NCBI GenBank assembly: GCA_016935175.1 | Contig: JAFGRK010000013.1 | Coordinates: 1 to 32,257 of the forward strand | Direction: 5' to 3' | DNA: 32,257 bases | Source of the DNA: Candidatus Woesearchaeota archaeon | GTDB lineage: Archaea > Nanobdellota > Nanobdellia > Woesearchaeales > SM23-78 | Shown: one piece after another, positions 30,633 to 32,257 of the stretch | Position numbering within the stretch: the stretch's first letter is position 1 | Layout: every line of letters starts with the position of its first letter | Position numbers and translations under genes: made by a program | The notes under the pieces: generated by a model | What the model saw: only the letters and a program-made list of their open reading frames with translations | Told to the model about the DNA's origin: nothing | Database searches by the model: none

Positions 30633-31184
30633 GTGCAGCAACTGAGTGATAGCATGGACATACTTAACATACCCCTTGAGGAGCTGGTTTCTGAGATGCT
30701 AAGCGACAAGCTTGCTGAGAGCTATGATAAAAGGTTCTTCAGCGTTCTCACAGCCTATTCCTTTGAGAAAACCAACCTAAGGGTTCACCAGCACTACCTG
30801 CCTGCTTTGCACATCTCAGGAGTGCTTGATGGCTTTGCAAGGAATGACTCTAGCTTTGACCAGGGCTTCCTGTATTTCAATGACCCTGTTGCCAGGCTTG
30901 AGAATGCAGCTGACAACGAGGCATTGCTCTCATTCTGCGATACAGTGCTGTTCTTCTCAGGGCTCATGCCAGAAGCCTTCACCAAGAAGATGGCATCCAA
31001 GGATTACTATGAGAAACTAGCCATAAAAGGCTTCTATGCCCTGCATAAGCGAAGTGTTGGCGGGGATTCGTATTTTAGCATGATGGCTCACTACTTCCCA
31101 AGGTACAGGGACGCCTTAGGCTTTATGAGGCACAACCTGCTCTCAGATAATTTCTCAGGAGAGGAAGAGTGGGCAGTGCAGTGA
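30633..31184 (+). CDS. Unknown 183-aa soluble helical protein
   Basis: Start uncertain: GTG 30633 follows SD GGGGTGA, ATG 30654 has a weaker one. TATA (TTTTATATA, 30588-30596). Mainly helical with FNDPVARLENAADN and FFSGLMPEAFTKKMASKDYYEKLAIKGFYALH in the middle, then HYFPRYRDALGFMRHNLLSD. No family recognised. Confidence 0.6.
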   Translation: MQQLSDSMDILNIPLEELVSEMLSDKLAESYDKRFFSVLTAYSFEKTNLRVHQHYLPALHISGVLDGFARNDSSFDQGFLYFNDPVARLENAADNEALLSFCDTVLFFSGLMPEAFTKKMASKDYYEKLAIKGFYALHKRSVGGDSYFSMMAHYFPRYRDALGFMRHNLLSDNFSGEEEWAVQ

Positions 31185-31290
31185 GTGTGGTGATGAAAAG
31201 TCGCCCTTGCCAATAAAAACATTTATAAATAACCAAATCAAGTGATAGCTTGTAACCGCTGTATATACTTAGCACGCATACCACAGTATA

Positions 31291-32175
31291 ATGAGAAAGC
31301 TGTTAGCAACAGGTATGATCGCGCTTTCGCTTGTTTTTGGTGCGAGCCGGTTAGAGGCATCATCAGGAGAGCAAGATAGGGCTCTGAATTCTCAAATGCA
31401 AAAAAAGCAGGAGCAGCAAGAGCTCTCCCCTCGCCAGAAGCAGCTTAACGAAGCCATGAATAAGGTAATGGCAGAGGTGCAAAGGCAGGAAGCAGGAAAA
31501 AACGCTAAAGGAGCGTATATGCCTGCCAACCCATCAGCAGCTTATGACGGCAAAAGCCTGACCCTGAGCAAGAAGGGCGAGTTCAAGGCAGAAGATGGCT
31601 TAGTCACCAAGCTAGGCGCTGATTTTGTGGTTGATGAAAGCCGCAGGGCCAAGGCATTCAACTTCACAGGGGAGCACGTGACAGGCTCACAGGAAAAGGT
31701 AAGTGCTTTTTTCAGCTATGACTTGCAGAGCAGGCAGAGCATGCTGCAAGGCTCTTATAGGCACAAGGACAAGGGCTTAGAGGTTGCTGTCAGGAACTTC
31801 AAGGAGCCTGTTTTCAAGGCTTATGCGCCCATAGCCAAAGGCATGAGCATAGGCGTCCACGCAGACCCTGCCAGGCATTATTATGCCACTAACCTCGGGT
31901 TCAAGCACCAGGGATTGAATGCAGGCATAAGGCAGGAGAGCATCTTCAGCAATTACAGGACTACCACTAGCTTGTCTTATAGCCTGCCTGAAAAGTATGA
32001 TTTATTGTTCAAGAGCCTATCCTGGACCCATGTCATGTACAACGGCAGCCACAGGGACTCATTCCAGGCTAATGCAAAGATAGGCTTTGCTAATGTGCAG
32101 CTAGGGTTGGATAACATGGCAAGGCCTGAGAAGTATAATCCTTGCTTTAGGATAATGGTTAATAAGAAGTTCTGA
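31291..32175 (+). CDS. Secreted beta-rich protein, barrel-like C-terminal half
   Basis: 294 aa. Signal peptide: MRKLLATGMIALSLVFG, probable cleavage after LEA. Residues 25-75 are Gln/Lys-rich, helical (QMQKKQEQQE...). From about residue 80 the sequence consists of amphipathic strands of 9-12 residues joined by short charged turns (KVSAFFSYDLQ, MLQGSYRHKD, SFQANAKIGF). It ends in a terminal Phe after FRIMVNKKF. This is like bacterial outer-membrane barrels. Leaderless from TATA at 31262-31269. Confidence 0.6.
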   Translation: MRKLLATGMIALSLVFGASRLEASSGEQDRALNSQMQKKQEQQELSPRQKQLNEAMNKVMAEVQRQEAGKNAKGAYMPANPSAAYDGKSLTLSKKGEFKAEDGLVTKLGADFVVDESRRAKAFNFTGEHVTGSQEKVSAFFSYDLQSRQSMLQGSYRHKDKGLEVAVRNFKEPVFKAYAPIAKGMSIGVHADPARHYYATNLGFKHQGLNAGIRQESIFSNYRTTTSLSYSLPEKYDLLFKSLSWTHVMYNGSHRDSFQANAKIGFANVQLGLDNMARPEKYNPCFRIMVNKKF

Positions 32176-32245
32176 AAAGGCTTTCTAAGGATAAAAGCTG
32201 GCAAGCAAGATAGATTATCCCCTCTAGAGTGGTTAACCAAGCGAA

Positions 32246-32257
32246 ATATTTATATTA
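32246..32257 (+). promoter_or_regulatory. TATA box of a gene beyond the window
   Basis: AATATTTATATT at the extreme end of the window; the start codon should lie about 26 bp further on. Confidence 0.35.

Noticed and set aside
30609-30650. 13-codon frame before the gene at 30633
   Set aside because: Its ATG precedes the predicted transcription start and has no SD.
1-32257. CRISPR arrays, insertion sequences, toxin-antitoxin or restriction-modification genes
   Set aside because: No repeat-spacer pattern, transposase, nuclease or methyltransferase motifs were seen on either strand.

Overview
The window is archaeal chromosome. It carries archaeal/eukaryotic-type translation genes (L7Ae, S28e, L24e, EF-2 with the diphthamide-loop motif, EF-1A, uS10) and archaeal TATA boxes about 26 bp upstream of many predicted start points. 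It also has Shine-Dalgarno (SD) sequences of the GGAGGTGAT type, a class II tRNA-Ser without encoded CCA, heavy AGG use for arginine, and many short unrecognised proteins. Gene content, small gene size and compact spacing fit a DPANN-type lineage (Woesearchaeota/Pacearchaeota-like). That placement is inference; no marker here is decisive. There is no IS element, CRISPR array or phage gene.

Layout. 1-3220: tail of a divergent cis-prenyltransferase, a structured leader, a membrane-anchored parvulin, a deoxyribosyltransferase-like protein and two small proteins. 3237-7173: translation block L7Ae-S28e-L24e, then NDK, an 18-aa leader peptide and EF-2. 7219-8501 (minus): trypsin-like protease, an unknown protein and a small acidic protein. 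8612-12223: pyruvate kinase, MarC, a ZIP transporter and a SlyD-like FKBP. 12371-15150: an unknown protein, EF-1A and uS10. 15315-18951: small unknown proteins and a P-loop kinase-like protein. 19004-19115: a predicted perfect three-way-junction RNA. 19151-25019: the NAD cluster. 25067-25267: tRNA-Ser(GGA) flanked by copies of its own ends. 25332-26549: an Lrp-like regulator and a run of very small ORFs. 26647-32175: unknown and membrane proteins, a HTH regulator, a PlsC-like acyltransferase, a zinc-ribbon/CspA pair and a secreted beta-rich protein.

How the genes work together. The NAD cluster holds nicotinate phosphoribosyltransferase, an unknown 126-aa protein, nicotinamidase, NAD synthetase and an NMN/NaMN adenylyltransferase-Nudix fusion. 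Next comes a separately transcribed double-Nudix protein with a C-terminal winged helix of the NrtR type. Three inverted repeats with the same architecture (AGTGT or AATGT, 7 nt, ACACT) lie just downstream of the TATA boxes of the operon and of the regulator gene. Together they read as a self-contained, autoregulated NAD salvage regulon, and this is the best candidate here for an undescribed system. Two RNA signals also stand out: two stacked kink-turns at the predicted 5' end of the L7Ae mRNA, which imply autoregulation, and the three-way-junction RNA at 19004-19115.
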